A stretch of 49,481 nt of DNA from a virus, in IMG/VR virus record IMGVR_UViG_3300032093_008396, positions 1-49,481 of that record; one strand, 5' to 3'. Below the pieces are notes generated by a model. It saw only the letters and a program-made list of their open reading frames with translations. It was not told the origin of the DNA and ran no database searches. This document shows positions 14,972 to 23,112 of this stretch, piece after piece. Numbering within the stretch: the stretch's first letter is position 1; each line of letters starts with the position of its first letter. A program made the position numbers and the translations under genes.

Positions 14972-17236
14972 ATGCCAACTCAAAATTTAAATACATATTA
15001 TTATCCAAAGTACAAAAGTTTTTTAAATTCAAGGCAATATTTTGATTTGACATTGGCTGCGGATGAAAGGGATTACGACGAAGAGGTTGTGTTCTCAACA
15101 GACATCATTGCGGCAAATGACGGAACAAGATTACCAATACGTTTAGATTTGAATGATACTGGTTCTTGTCCTCAACTTTCTATGTCTTTTGATGTATTTT
15201 ATACGGGAGCTACTTTAGTATCTAAAAATTATTATAATCCGAATAATTTAGATTTAGATTGTATATCTGCTTTCACAGGAACTTGTGATATTGGCTTAGT
15301 TGCCACAGATAACGGATTGTATACTGGAATGACAGGTCAAACTCTTTATTATACTATGGGTGTCAGAGACGATTATAAGTTTCATCCGCACTATTATGAT
15401 AGAAGAATGAAATTACATATGGTTACCGGTTACACCACACCACCTAATACTGTATTTTCAGGTAGACCAAAAACAGCAATGTATAATATAGTGTCTAAAA
15501 CGGCACCATCAATAGGTTACTATCAAGAACTATACGGAGGATTTTACCAAGGATTTTATAAATTATTTGGGTATGATTATGAAGTCTTTCCTGAAAGATT
15601 AAATAAAGGTTGGACTATGGAGACGGTAATTAAGCCAAGAATTACTGATGAATATTCTATTAACACATCGACCGAAGAATACCTGAACACTCGTTACCCT
15701 CAAAATGCAGGAACGTTCTTTTATTTTGGCACTAGAGCTGAAAATAAATATTATCATTTTGCAAGTGGTAGTCCTATAAGTGATAGTGGATATACTAGAG
15801 TAACGTCTGGACTTACAAGTTTAAGTAGTTGTACTTGTAATCAATCGGGATTTACAAATGCGAATTGTGTTAAACTTTATCCTGTAAGTGCAACAACAGC
15901 TTATCATAACATTGGGTGTGGATGTGGCGCATGTACTGAACAAATACCTGTAGAACCTTTGGACCCCAAATTTGATGTATTATCGAATGCGTTATCAATT
16001 AGGTTTAGTGGATGCGCCGCAGACCCAAGAATTTGTGTTAAAAGTATTATTATTACTGGTGATTGTGTAACAACTGGTAGTTGTTCAACAACAGGTTTAA
16101 CATTTCAAACAGGATATACTATAACCGAGGTTTGTAGTCCGCCAATTTATGATATATGTGATTATGTTTGTGAACAAATTTTAGAGGACAGATGGGTAAT
16201 GGTTACTGCGGTTTTTGAAAGGTACACAACAATAGAAGAATGTGATTTATTAAATTTAGGTGGGTTGGGAGATATAAGAGAAGTAACTTACCAATCTATA
16301 TTGAATAATACATCTTACAATTTAATAATGCCACCTGAAACGCATTCAGGTGGAACAAAAGAAGATAAAGTATATCGTGTTGTTTTCGATAGAAAATGGT
16401 TTGATGATGCTTGGTATAGATTAGGTAGATTAAAAATTTATATCAACGGATATTATTTTATGGTTATTGAAAACTTTGAAGAGATAATTCCGAGAGAATT
16501 GAATTGTGAAAAAGAAAAACAACTTGGAGTTCCATTCAACATATCGTGGGGCGGTGGGTCTCAAGGTTTACACGACCATTTAATATTTTCTGCAACTTCA
16601 GCGACAACGGGACCTTATACTCAGGACCCCGAGTTATTCCCTGATGAAATTTTATCTGCAACTACATTCAGCGGTTTAAGTACACAAATTTTAATGGAAC
16701 AAAATTTCGGTGGAACTTTTATGGGAGGACTATCCCAATTTAGAATGTACACAGAAGCTTTTAATAGTTCACAAGTACAACATAATTTTAGAATTTTAAA
16801 AGATAGGTTTAATCTTTTTGATTACTGGTGTCCAAATTGTTTAACCCCAAGTTTACCTACCCCAACACCATCACCTACACCGACGGTAACACCAACTCCA
16901 ACTCCAACCCCAACTGCCACTCCAACACCTACGGTCACACCAACTCCAACTCCAACACCTTCTGGTCAATTTTTAGCGGCGTTAGCAAGTTGTAGTAATA
17001 CTAATCAACCAACACAATCTATGTTATTACCATTGGCATATCTACCGGTTACTGAAGGGGCGTTCTCAACTTGGTATACCTACACAGTAAGGGACACATT
17101 GGGTGATTGTTGGACAATTACAGGTCAATATTTTGATACTCCAACCACTCCAACTCTAACTTGGGATGGAAGTAACACATTGAATTTAATAAACAACTTT
17201 GGTTCTGGTACTTACGCAGGATGTGCTTCATGTTAA
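14972..17236 (+). CDS. Virion adhesin/tail fibre candidate with LamG-like domain and Pro-Thr linker
   Basis: 754 aa. Residues about 200-625 read as a concanavalin-A/LamG-like beta sandwich: W-M-ETVIKPRI, then FYFGTR, WVMVTAVFERY, LKIYINGYYFM and a final LSQFRMYTEAFNSSQVQHNF, the last being the typical closing strand of LamG folds. It is cysteine-rich (for example CGCGACTE near 326). Residues 628-665 are an almost pure Pro-Thr linker, followed by an 85-aa module with four cysteines (ends YAGCASC). This suggests a display or receptor-binding protein. No signal peptide is present, as expected for a virion protein. It starts a plus-strand unit from a divergent promoter region. The adhesin role is inferred. 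Confidence 0.6.
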   Translation: MPTQNLNTYYYPKYKSFLNSRQYFDLTLAADERDYDEEVVFSTDIIAANDGTRLPIRLDLNDTGSCPQLSMSFDVFYTGATLVSKNYYNPNNLDLDCISAFTGTCDIGLVATDNGLYTGMTGQTLYYTMGVRDDYKFHPHYYDRRMKLHMVTGYTTPPNTVFSGRPKTAMYNIVSKTAPSIGYYQELYGGFYQGFYKLFGYDYEVFPERLNKGWTMETVIKPRITDEYSINTSTEEYLNTRYPQNAGTFFYFGTRAENKYYHFASGSPISDSGYTRVTSGLTSLSSCTCNQSGFTNANCVKLYPVSATTAYHNIGCGCGACTEQIPVEPLDPKFDVLSNALSIRFSGCAADPRICVKSIIITGDCVTTGSCSTTGLTFQTGYTITEVCSPPIYDICDYVCEQILEDRWVMVTAVFERYTTIEECDLLNLGGLGDIREVTYQSILNNTSYNLIMPPETHSGGTKEDKVYRVVFDRKWFDDAWYRLGRLKIYINGYYFMVIENFEEIIPRELNCEKEKQLGVPFNISWGGGSQGLHDHLIFSATSATTGPYTQDPELFPDEILSATTFSGLSTQILMEQNFGGTFMGGLSQFRMYTEAFNSSQVQHNFRILKDRFNLFDYWCPNCLTPSLPTPTPSPTPTVTPTPTPTPTATPTPTVTPTPTPTPSGQFLAALASCSNTNQPTQSMLLPLAYLPVTEGAFSTWYTYTVRDTLGDCWTITGQYFDTPTTPTLTWDGSNTLNLINNFGSGTYAGCASC
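16853..16965 (+). repeat. Pro-Thr-coding low-complexity repeat
   Basis: Degenerate repetition of CCAACTCCAACA-type units encoding alternating Pro and Thr, with a few Val, Ala and Ser. It links the LamG-like part to the terminal cysteine module of the same protein. Similar but shorter Pro-Thr tracts occur in the 2045-aa baseplate protein. Confidence 0.8.
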
Positions 17237-17246
17237 AATTAAAAAA

Positions 17247-17600
17247 ATGGAATTTTTTATAAAACAAAATACAACTTTACCTATAGTCAAAATGGATGTA
17301 GTTTTTGATGGTAGAACAGATGCTGGTGAAAATTTTTACTCATTGATAGATAATGCTACTTTAAGGTTTTCTATGATTAGTGAAGAAACTGGTATTCCTA
17401 AAGTTAGTATGAAACAAGCATATATTGTTGCTAAAGACAAAAGAAATCCAGATTCACCGTGGGAATATTACATTTACTATAAGTGGGGTGCAAAAGATAC
17501 TAACAAGAAAGGAAGATTTTTAGGTCAATTTTTAGTAGTTTTGGAAAGTGGGGAACTTATTTCACCGATTAGAGAAAATCTTTACATCAACATTATTTGA
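17247..17600 (+). CDS. Small fibre/baseplate-upper-protein-like protein
   Basis: 117 aa from the ATG at 17247. An upstream ATG at 17199 in the same frame would overlap the preceding gene by 38 nt and add an unconvincing segment, so the later start, 10 nt after the stop of the adhesin gene, is preferred. The sequence starts FFIKQNTTLPIVKMDVVFDGR and continues with an NATLRFSM strand, a pattern seen at the N-termini of phage BppU-like and fibre-attachment proteins with an Ig-like beta sandwich. It is probably an accessory to the upstream adhesin, but that is inferred from order only. Confidence 0.55.
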   Translation: MEFFIKQNTTLPIVKMDVVFDGRTDAGENFYSLIDNATLRFSMISEETGIPKVSMKQAYIVAKDKRNPDSPWEYYIYYKWGAKDTNKKGRFLGQFLVVLESGELISPIRENLYINII

Positions 17601-17627
17601 CATTAAGACAACTCATTTTTATATTTA
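17597..17627 (+). promoter_or_regulatory. Sigma-A type promoter before DNA polymerase
   Basis: TTGACA at 17597-17602 overlaps the stop of the preceding gene. TATATTTA (17620-17627) follows; counting from TTG, 20 bp separate it from a one-mismatch copy of the Bacteroidota TAnnTTTG box. This gives the polymerase gene its own, probably early, start with a leader of about 60 nt. The same TTATTTGACA string precedes the gp32-like gene. Confidence 0.5.
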
Positions 17628-17642
17628 TTGAAGAAGGGAAAC

Positions 17643-17658
17643 CACGACTTAGTTCGTG
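17643..17658 (+). promoter_or_regulatory. Small hairpin in the polymerase leader, possible translational operator
   Basis: CACGA (17643-17647) pairs with TCGTG (17654-17658) around the loop CTTAGT. It lies 34 nt before the ATG of the polymerase. T4 DNA polymerase represses its own translation through a 5-bp stem-loop in its leader, so an analogous role is possible, but the distance from the start differs and the stem is short. Confidence 0.25.
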
Positions 17659-17691
17659 AGAACAATAACCCAAAACTAAAAAATATAAAAT

Positions 17692-20520
17692 ATGGTTCCA
17701 CAAGAAGAAATTGAACGCTTCCTATTAGGCGAAGACGAAGAAAAATATATCGTATCACTCGAATACGATTACAAATCATCTAAAATTTATAAGGTAATAC
17801 AAGACCCTGTTAAGGGTAAATTATTACGCCCCGACACATTTATTCCATTTGCTTGGGTTGGTGACTTGAAAGGAAAAAACTTTTACAAGAACGATAAACA
17901 CGCACAAAAACGTGCGATGAGTGAAAATGGTATCATCATAGAAAAACTTGAAACTCACGGTGATGAACGTTTAGAAAACGGATTAAAGTATTTGGTTAAA
18001 ACAACCAAGTCATATTCTAACCTTGTAAACTTCTTTAAAGGTGGTGGATTAGACCCATGGGGTAGAGATAACACAGATTCAATTCAAATATTATCACCCG
18101 TAGAACAATACTTAATTCAAAAAAGTAAAAGACTATTCAAAGGTTTTGATGAATACGATGAAATCCACAGGTTTGTATTCGATATCGAGACCACAGGTCT
18201 TGACCCCAAAACAAGTAAAATATTCTTGATAGGGATGAAAGACAATCGTGGTTTTCTAAAATTATTATCAGCACAAAATGAAGATGAAGAACGACAAATG
18301 ATTGTCGACTTCTTTAAGACTATTGATGAGTTGAAACCATCTTTGATTGGTGGTTACAACTCAGCTTTCTTTGACTTTCCATTTATTTTGAAAAGAGCTG
18401 AAATATTAAAAGTTAATATAAAAAAAATCTGTAAGACCTTGCATCCTGATTATACACTGAAACAAAAAGATGGTATCTTAAAGTTGGCAAACGAAATGGA
18501 ACCATACGTTCAGACACAGATGTGGGGGTATAACATTGTGGATATTGCACACGCTGTTCGTAGAGCGCAAGCAATCAACTCAGACATTAAGAGTTGGTCT
18601 TTGAAGTATATCACCAAATTTATTGAAGCAGAAAAACCAAATCGTGTTTATGTTGAAGGAGATAAGATTGGTAAAATTTATTTTGATAACCTTGAATATT
18701 GGATGAACAAAGAAAACGGAGCATATAAAAAAGTTGGATTTGATTCAAAAATAGATGAGGTATGTAAAAGAAGAGATGATGTTTATAAATTAGTTACAGG
18801 TTCAAAAATTATTGAAGACTACTTGGACGATGACCTTTATGAAACGATGGTTGTCGATGAGCAGTTTAACCAAGCGAACTTCTTGTTGTCGAAACTTGTA
18901 CCAACAACCTATGAACGACTTTCAACAATGGGAACCGCAACGTTATGGAAAATGATTATGTCCGCGTGGTCATATAAACATAACTTAGCTTTACCAAGAA
19001 AATTAGAGAAAAGAAAGTTTACAGGAGGTCTTTCTCGTTTGGTTCAGGTTGGGTTCTCTAAAAACGTATTAAAACTTGACTACTCATCACTATACCCATC
19101 TATTCAGTTGGTTCACGATGTGTTCCCCGCTTGTGATGTAACGGGAGCGATGAAGAGCATGTTAAAGTATTTCCGTGATACTCGTATTAAATACAAGAAC
19201 TTAGCGAGTGAATATAAGTCTATTGACCCGAAACTTGCAATTTCTTATGACCGAAAGCAATTACCAATTAAAATTTTTATCAACGCATTCTTTGGTTCAT
19301 TATCAGCACCACAAGTATTTCCGTGGGGTGATATTGATATGGGTGAACAGATTACTTGTACTGGTAGACAATACCTTCGTCAAATGATTATGTTTTTTAT
19401 GAAAAGAGGTTACGTTCCACTTGTAATGGACACGGACGGTGTGAACTTTGAAACGCCACAAGATAGGGAGACATATAAGTATATTGGTAAAGGTTTGAAC
19501 GGTCTTGTTAAAGAGGGTAAAGAATATGTTGGGGCTGAAGCGGATGTTGCAGAATACAACGACTTATTCTTACGAGGTGAGATGGGATTAGACATTGATG
19601 GTGTTTGGCCTTCAACAATAAACGTGGCTCGTAAAAACTACGCACTTCTCACAGACAAGGGTAAAGTAAAACTAACGGGTAATACAATTAAATCTAAAAA
19701 ACTTCAAACGTATGTTGCCGAGTTTTTGGACACAGGTCTTCGAATGTTATTAGATGGTAAGGGTGGAGAATTTTTGGACTTCTACTACGAATATGTAGAC
19801 AAACTTTATAACAGACAAATTCCTTTGGCTAAAATCGCAAACAAAGCTCGTGTTAAACAATCAATTGATGATTACAAAGTTCACATTACTAAAACCACTA
19901 AGTCCGGTAATATGATGTCTCGTCAGGCTCACATGGAACTTTTGATTAAAGAAGGTAAAAACCCTGGTCTTGGTGATACAATCTTCTATGTTAATAATGG
20001 TGAAAAGAAATCTCATGGGGACGTTCAAAAGAAAAAAGATGAATTAGTTTTAAATTGTTATTTGATTGATGAACGTGATATAGAAATGAATCCAGATTTA
20101 TTGGGTGAGTATAATGTTCCAAGATATTTGGCGGCATTTAACAAAAGAATTGAACCATTACTTGTTGTTTATAAACCTGAAATTAGAGAAGACATTTTAA
20201 TTGAAAACCCAAAAGATAGACCTATATTCACTAAAACCCAAACCGAATTAGTTCGTGGTTATCCTATGAAAGAAGCTCACCAAGATACATTAGAAGAAGT
20301 ATTAACATTATCAGATACCGAACTAACGTTTTGGAAAAATGTAGGTATTGACCCTTATTATATGTATTTGGATGGAACTGTAGATTTAGTCGACACTGAG
20401 TGGGTTGAAAATAACAGAGTTCTAATGGAACAATATGTTCAACAACAAAAGAAAGTGGATGCTGACGAGTATTACGAATTTGATGTTGATGGTGATTTGA
20501 TGGCTCTTAGTTTCGACTAA
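17692..20520 (+). CDS. Family B DNA polymerase with proofreading exonuclease
   Basis: 942 aa, T4 gp43-like in role (T4: about 900 aa). The exonuclease domain shows Exo I FDIETTGLD (163-171), Exo II GGYNSAFFDFPF (about 221-232) and a C-terminal acid. Polymerase motif A is LDYSSLYPSI (about 462-471), motif B KIFINAFFGSLS (about 526-537) and motif C VMDTDGVNFE (about 578-587). Motif C carries DTDG where DTDS is usual. Motif A to B is only about 65 residues, so the fingers region is compact compared with RB69 (about 150). A long C-terminal part (650-942) ends in an acidic tail, perhaps a clamp-binding peptide. It makes phage DNA in the cytoplasm. It has its own leader with promoter and hairpin. 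Confidence 0.95.
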   Translation: MVPQEEIERFLLGEDEEKYIVSLEYDYKSSKIYKVIQDPVKGKLLRPDTFIPFAWVGDLKGKNFYKNDKHAQKRAMSENGIIIEKLETHGDERLENGLKYLVKTTKSYSNLVNFFKGGGLDPWGRDNTDSIQILSPVEQYLIQKSKRLFKGFDEYDEIHRFVFDIETTGLDPKTSKIFLIGMKDNRGFLKLLSAQNEDEERQMIVDFFKTIDELKPSLIGGYNSAFFDFPFILKRAEILKVNIKKICKTLHPDYTLKQKDGILKLANEMEPYVQTQMWGYNIVDIAHAVRRAQAINSDIKSWSLKYITKFIEAEKPNRVYVEGDKIGKIYFDNLEYWMNKENGAYKKVGFDSKIDEVCKRRDDVYKLVTGSKIIEDYLDDDLYETMVVDEQFNQANFLLSKLVPTTYERLSTMGTATLWKMIMSAWSYKHNLALPRKLEKRKFTGGLSRLVQVGFSKNVLKLDYSSLYPSIQLVHDVFPACDVTGAMKSMLKYFRDTRIKYKNLASEYKSIDPKLAISYDRKQLPIKIFINAFFGSLSAPQVFPWGDIDMGEQITCTGRQYLRQMIMFFMKRGYVPLVMDTDGVNFETPQDRETYKYIGKGLNGLVKEGKEYVGAEADVAEYNDLFLRGEMGLDIDGVWPSTINVARKNYALLTDKGKVKLTGNTIKSKKLQTYVAEFLDTGLRMLLDGKGGEFLDFYYEYVDKLYNRQIPLAKIANKARVKQSIDDYKVHITKTTKSGNMMSRQAHMELLIKEGKNPGLGDTIFYVNNGEKKSHGDVQKKKDELVLNCYLIDERDIEMNPDLLGEYNVPRYLAAFNKRIEPLLVVYKPEIREDILIENPKDRPIFTKTQTELVRGYPMKEAHQDTLEEVLTLSDTELTFWKNVGIDPYYMYLDGTVDLVDTEWVENNRVLMEQYVQQQKKVDADEYYEFDVDGDLMALSFD

Positions 20521-20849
20521 GAGTTCTTCAATCCATCAGAAGATAAAATATACCAATAATCTCCTATTTTTCTATATTCAACACAAGCTCCTTTATCTAA
20601 TTCTATAATATCAAACTCCTCATCTATTGGTGAGTCTGCGGTCACATTTACTTTTGTTAATGCTTTAATTACAACGTGGTCTGTTGTTTTTGAATCTAAA
20701 AATAAATCGCAGACATCAATATCTTTTATTACTATTGCTGATTCACCATTTGTTGAATAATATTTGTTTGTTACGACAGCAACATCAGAAGTTACGATTT
20801 CGTGACCATTTATAATTCTTTTAGATGGTATTGACCTAAATACTGACAT
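20517..20849 (-). CDS. Unknown small protein downstream of the neck gene
   Basis: 110 aa, not recognised. It looks all-beta, with alternating hydrophobic strands and no membrane segment; the final part (ACVEYRKIGDYWYILSSDG) resembles strand-rich virion proteins that cap fibres or necks. It is 5 nt downstream of the gp13-like gene and its stop overlaps that of DNA polymerase convergently by 4 nt, with no terminator between. TATTTATG overlaps its start codon. A structural accessory role is likely from position only. Confidence 0.5.
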   Translation of the reverse strand: MSVFRSIPSKRIINGHEIVTSDVAVVTNKYYSTNGESAIVIKDIDVCDLFLDSKTTDHVVIKALTKVNVTADSPIDEEFDIIELDKGACVEYRKIGDYWYILSSDGLKNS

Positions 20850-20854
20850 AAATA

Positions 20855-21976
20855 TTAAATTACGGTATATGGACTTTGGAATGCCCTGAACTTTAATAAT
20901 TTGTTCAAGTTCTCTGCTTGTAAAGCCTTTTGTTCCATCATTTTTTCAGGACGTAATCTTTCTAAACGAGTTTTTAATTCTTCCCATAGCATTGTTTTCT
21001 CATCTTTCGCTTCCGTTGCTAATGATGAATAGTCCATAGTTAATTCGGAATCAGGAGTTTTAAGATTACCACTAAACTTACCTCTCACTCTTGCTAATGT
21101 TTCTTTACAGTACGCGGTAAACCATCTTCTTACCCAAATTTGTGCGGGTGAATTTAACTTATCCCATCTTAATCTTTCTAAAGGAATGTCTGAAGGTAGT
21201 CTGACTACATCAGGATTATTTGCTAAACAATCTTCTCTGTCAAAAGTATCATAGTACCAATACCATACCCTGTAGTCATTATGTTTCATGTTACCAAAAT
21301 CAAACTTACCACCCGGTACATTATAAAGATGAATTGCTTTTTTACCTTCCGGAAGTGCTGTTACTCGGTAAGTTAATTCTCCAGTAATAATTCTTCTTTT
21401 GATATTGATATCAGACATTCTTAAAAGAATATCGAATGCTGGTGTAATAAAATAATTACCTGTTGTACCTAATTGTGAAAATCCGGCACCACCACCTAAA
21501 CCAATACCACCAAATCCTCCAAAACCACCCATGAATGGGTCGAAGTATGCTGCGTCCAATTCTGAACGTGAAAACCAAAGAAGTTCATTAAGTTCCCTAC
21601 CTGCCGGTATTTCATAAATTTGTTGATTTGGTACTAAATCAATGTAATCTTTCTTCAAGACCCAATCGCCACCGGCTTGTAAACCAACAATTTTAGAGTA
21701 AGCATAAGTGTATTGAGTTTCCCAATCCATACTTCTTGTTGATAAAGCTCTCGTGATGGATTGTTCATCTAAGTTAAGACCATAAACTGAAGTCCACTGT
21801 GACTCAATTAACCAATCTTGTACATGTTGTTCATAATCTTCGATAGATAATTCTAAAAGAGAATCCAACATTTCGTCTTCAAGTTCCACTGAACGTAAAG
21901 GTGCACCCAAAAGATTACGTATTCTTTTGTAAAGTTTACTTCTTTCTGGTTCGTTGATAATAACTGTAGTTGACAT
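20855..21976 (-). CDS. Neck protein, T4 gp13-like
   Basis: 373 aa (T4 gp13: about 309). The N-terminal block LYKRIRNLLGAPLRSVELEDEMLDSLLELSIEDYEQ, abbreviated here as LGAP..VEL.DE.LD..L..S..DY, is the hallmark of T4-like neck proteins. A glycine-rich insert (GGFGGFGGIGLGGGAGF, about 150-166) interrupts the middle and resembles flexible loops. The C-terminal helices are charged. In T4, gp13 with gp14 closes the filled head and joins it to the tail. It sits in reverse orientation to the other tail genes, next to the SOD fusion and helicase. A TATTTATA element lies 19 nt upstream. Confidence 0.7.
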   Translation of the reverse strand: MSTTVIINEPERSKLYKRIRNLLGAPLRSVELEDEMLDSLLELSIEDYEQHVQDWLIESQWTSVYGLNLDEQSITRALSTRSMDWETQYTYAYSKIVGLQAGGDWVLKKDYIDLVPNQQIYEIPAGRELNELLWFSRSELDAAYFDPFMGGFGGFGGIGLGGGAGFSQLGTTGNYFITPAFDILLRMSDINIKRRIITGELTYRVTALPEGKKAIHLYNVPGGKFDFGNMKHNDYRVWYWYYDTFDREDCLANNPDVVRLPSDIPLERLRWDKLNSPAQIWVRRWFTAYCKETLARVRGKFSGNLKTPDSELTMDYSSLATEAKDEKTMLWEELKTRLERLRPEKMMEQKALQAENLNKLLKFRAFQSPYTVI

Positions 21977-21987
21977 AGATTTTTTTA

Positions 21988-21995
21988 TATAAATA
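21988..21995 (-). promoter_or_regulatory. TATTTATA element before the neck gene
   Basis: On the minus strand GATATTTATATAAAAAAATCT precedes the ATG; TATTTATA begins 19 nt upstream. It matches the extended form TATTTATMNTAAAAA seen on the plus strand. Confidence 0.5.
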
Positions 21996-22011
21996 TCCTA
22001 CCAAAATAAAT

Positions 22012-23100
22012 CTAAACAGACTTCTTTTTAATTTGTGTTGTATATTGGTCGTTTACAAACCCCCAATTCACAACTTTCCAAAAGTTTTTAATGTATTCGT
22101 CTCGTTTATTTTTATATTTTAAGTAGTACGCGTGTTCCCATAAATCTAAACCAAGTAATGGGTAACCATTTTCTTTTTCGGTATTCATTAAAGGATTATC
22201 TTGATTAGAAGTTGTAACAATTTTTAATCTATTATTTTTTGTTAAAATTAACCAAGCCCACCCTGAACCAAATTTAGTTTTAGCTTCTTCACTAAATTGC
22301 TCCTTGAATTTTTCAAACGAACCAAAATCTTTTTTTATTTTAGAAAGTATTGGGTCCGATACTTCTTGTTTTTTTGGCGATAACATCTTCCAAAACAAAG
22401 CGTGATTAAAAGCACCACCACCATTGTTTTTAACAACATTATTAAATTTTGAAATCTTTTCTACGATTTCTTCTAAATCTAAATCCTTACCTTTAATTTT
22501 TTCTAATTCAACATTTAGTTTTTCAACATAACCCTTGTAATGTTTGTTGTAGTGGGTATTCATTGTTTCACCATCAATAAATTTTTCTAAAGAGTTATAG
22601 TCATATGGAAGTTTATCAACACTTACTTTTTTAATTTCGGTAATTAATAATTCTTTTTTTGAAGATTCAATTTCTAATAATGTTTCAATTTTTTCAATTT
22701 GCTCTGAAAAAGATTTATAGATAATTTTTTCCATATCCTTATTATTTTTTTCAAACTTTTTAATTTCTTGAGACGCCTGTGAACTTGCTTCATCTTCGTT
22801 TTTTCCACCAATATCTTTTCCTTTTTTTCTTTTCAAAACGGTTCGTTGGTATTCATGTGACCATTCATGAGCCAATGTTCTTAACACATCACGATTCAAT
22901 CTATCTTTTACTAAAATTTTAAGTTTGTTTTTATCGGTTCTCGAACCTGTAGTCATTTCGCCGGTTCTTTTATTTTGGAATACAATATCCAAATTATCCT
23001 CTAATGGGTAATTTTTTTTAAGTTGTGAAATAAAATCATTGATTAAAACTTTATCCTCTTTACTTGGCTCAATTCCAATATATTCAACATTTACGTCCAT
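22012..23100 (-). CDS. Zn-metallopeptidase-like domain fused to Fe/Mn superoxide dismutase
   Basis: 362 aa. Residues 1-125 end a helix in LAHEWSHEYQR (76-86), a HExxH zincin motif, followed by GGKNEDEASSQA (98-109) where a further acidic ligand would be expected, as in ImmA/IrrE-type peptidases. A lysine-glutamate helical linker follows. Residues 165-362 are a superoxide dismutase: the four metal ligands H183 (THYNKHYKGYV), H233 (FNHALFW), D319 and H323 (DLWEHAYYL) are all kept, and the closing FWKVVNW is typical. GGGAFNH and NQDNPLM (299-305, Q300) fit the manganese type. The SOD should convert superoxide to peroxide and oxygen. The frame is open throughout. Peptidase target and fusion logic are unknown. 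Confidence 0.85.
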   Translation of the reverse strand: MDVNVEYIGIEPSKEDKVLINDFISQLKKNYPLEDNLDIVFQNKRTGEMTTGSRTDKNKLKILVKDRLNRDVLRTLAHEWSHEYQRTVLKRKKGKDIGGKNEDEASSQASQEIKKFEKNNKDMEKIIYKSFSEQIEKIETLLEIESSKKELLITEIKKVSVDKLPYDYNSLEKFIDGETMNTHYNKHYKGYVEKLNVELEKIKGKDLDLEEIVEKISKFNNVVKNNGGGAFNHALFWKMLSPKKQEVSDPILSKIKKDFGSFEKFKEQFSEEAKTKFGSGWAWLILTKNNRLKIVTTSNQDNPLMNTEKENGYPLLGLDLWEHAYYLKYKNKRDEYIKNFWKVVNWGFVNDQYTTQIKKKSV

Positions 23101-23104
23101 GATA

Positions 23105-23112
23105 TATAAATA
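23105..23112 (-). promoter_or_regulatory. TATTTATA element before the SOD fusion gene
   Basis: TATTTATA on the minus strand begins 12 nt upstream of the ATG at 23100. If it acts like a -10 box, the transcript would start at or next to the AUG, giving a leaderless or near-leaderless mRNA. It lies immediately beyond the helicase stop codon. Confidence 0.45.

Noticed and set aside
16853-16965. Microsatellite or recombination site
   Set aside because: The tract encodes a Pro-Thr linker in frame and is degenerate at third codon positions, as expected from coding constraint.
17199-17246. Earlier start for the 117-aa protein
   Set aside because: It lies inside the end of the adhesin gene in another frame; the start at 17247 begins the recognisable family sequence.
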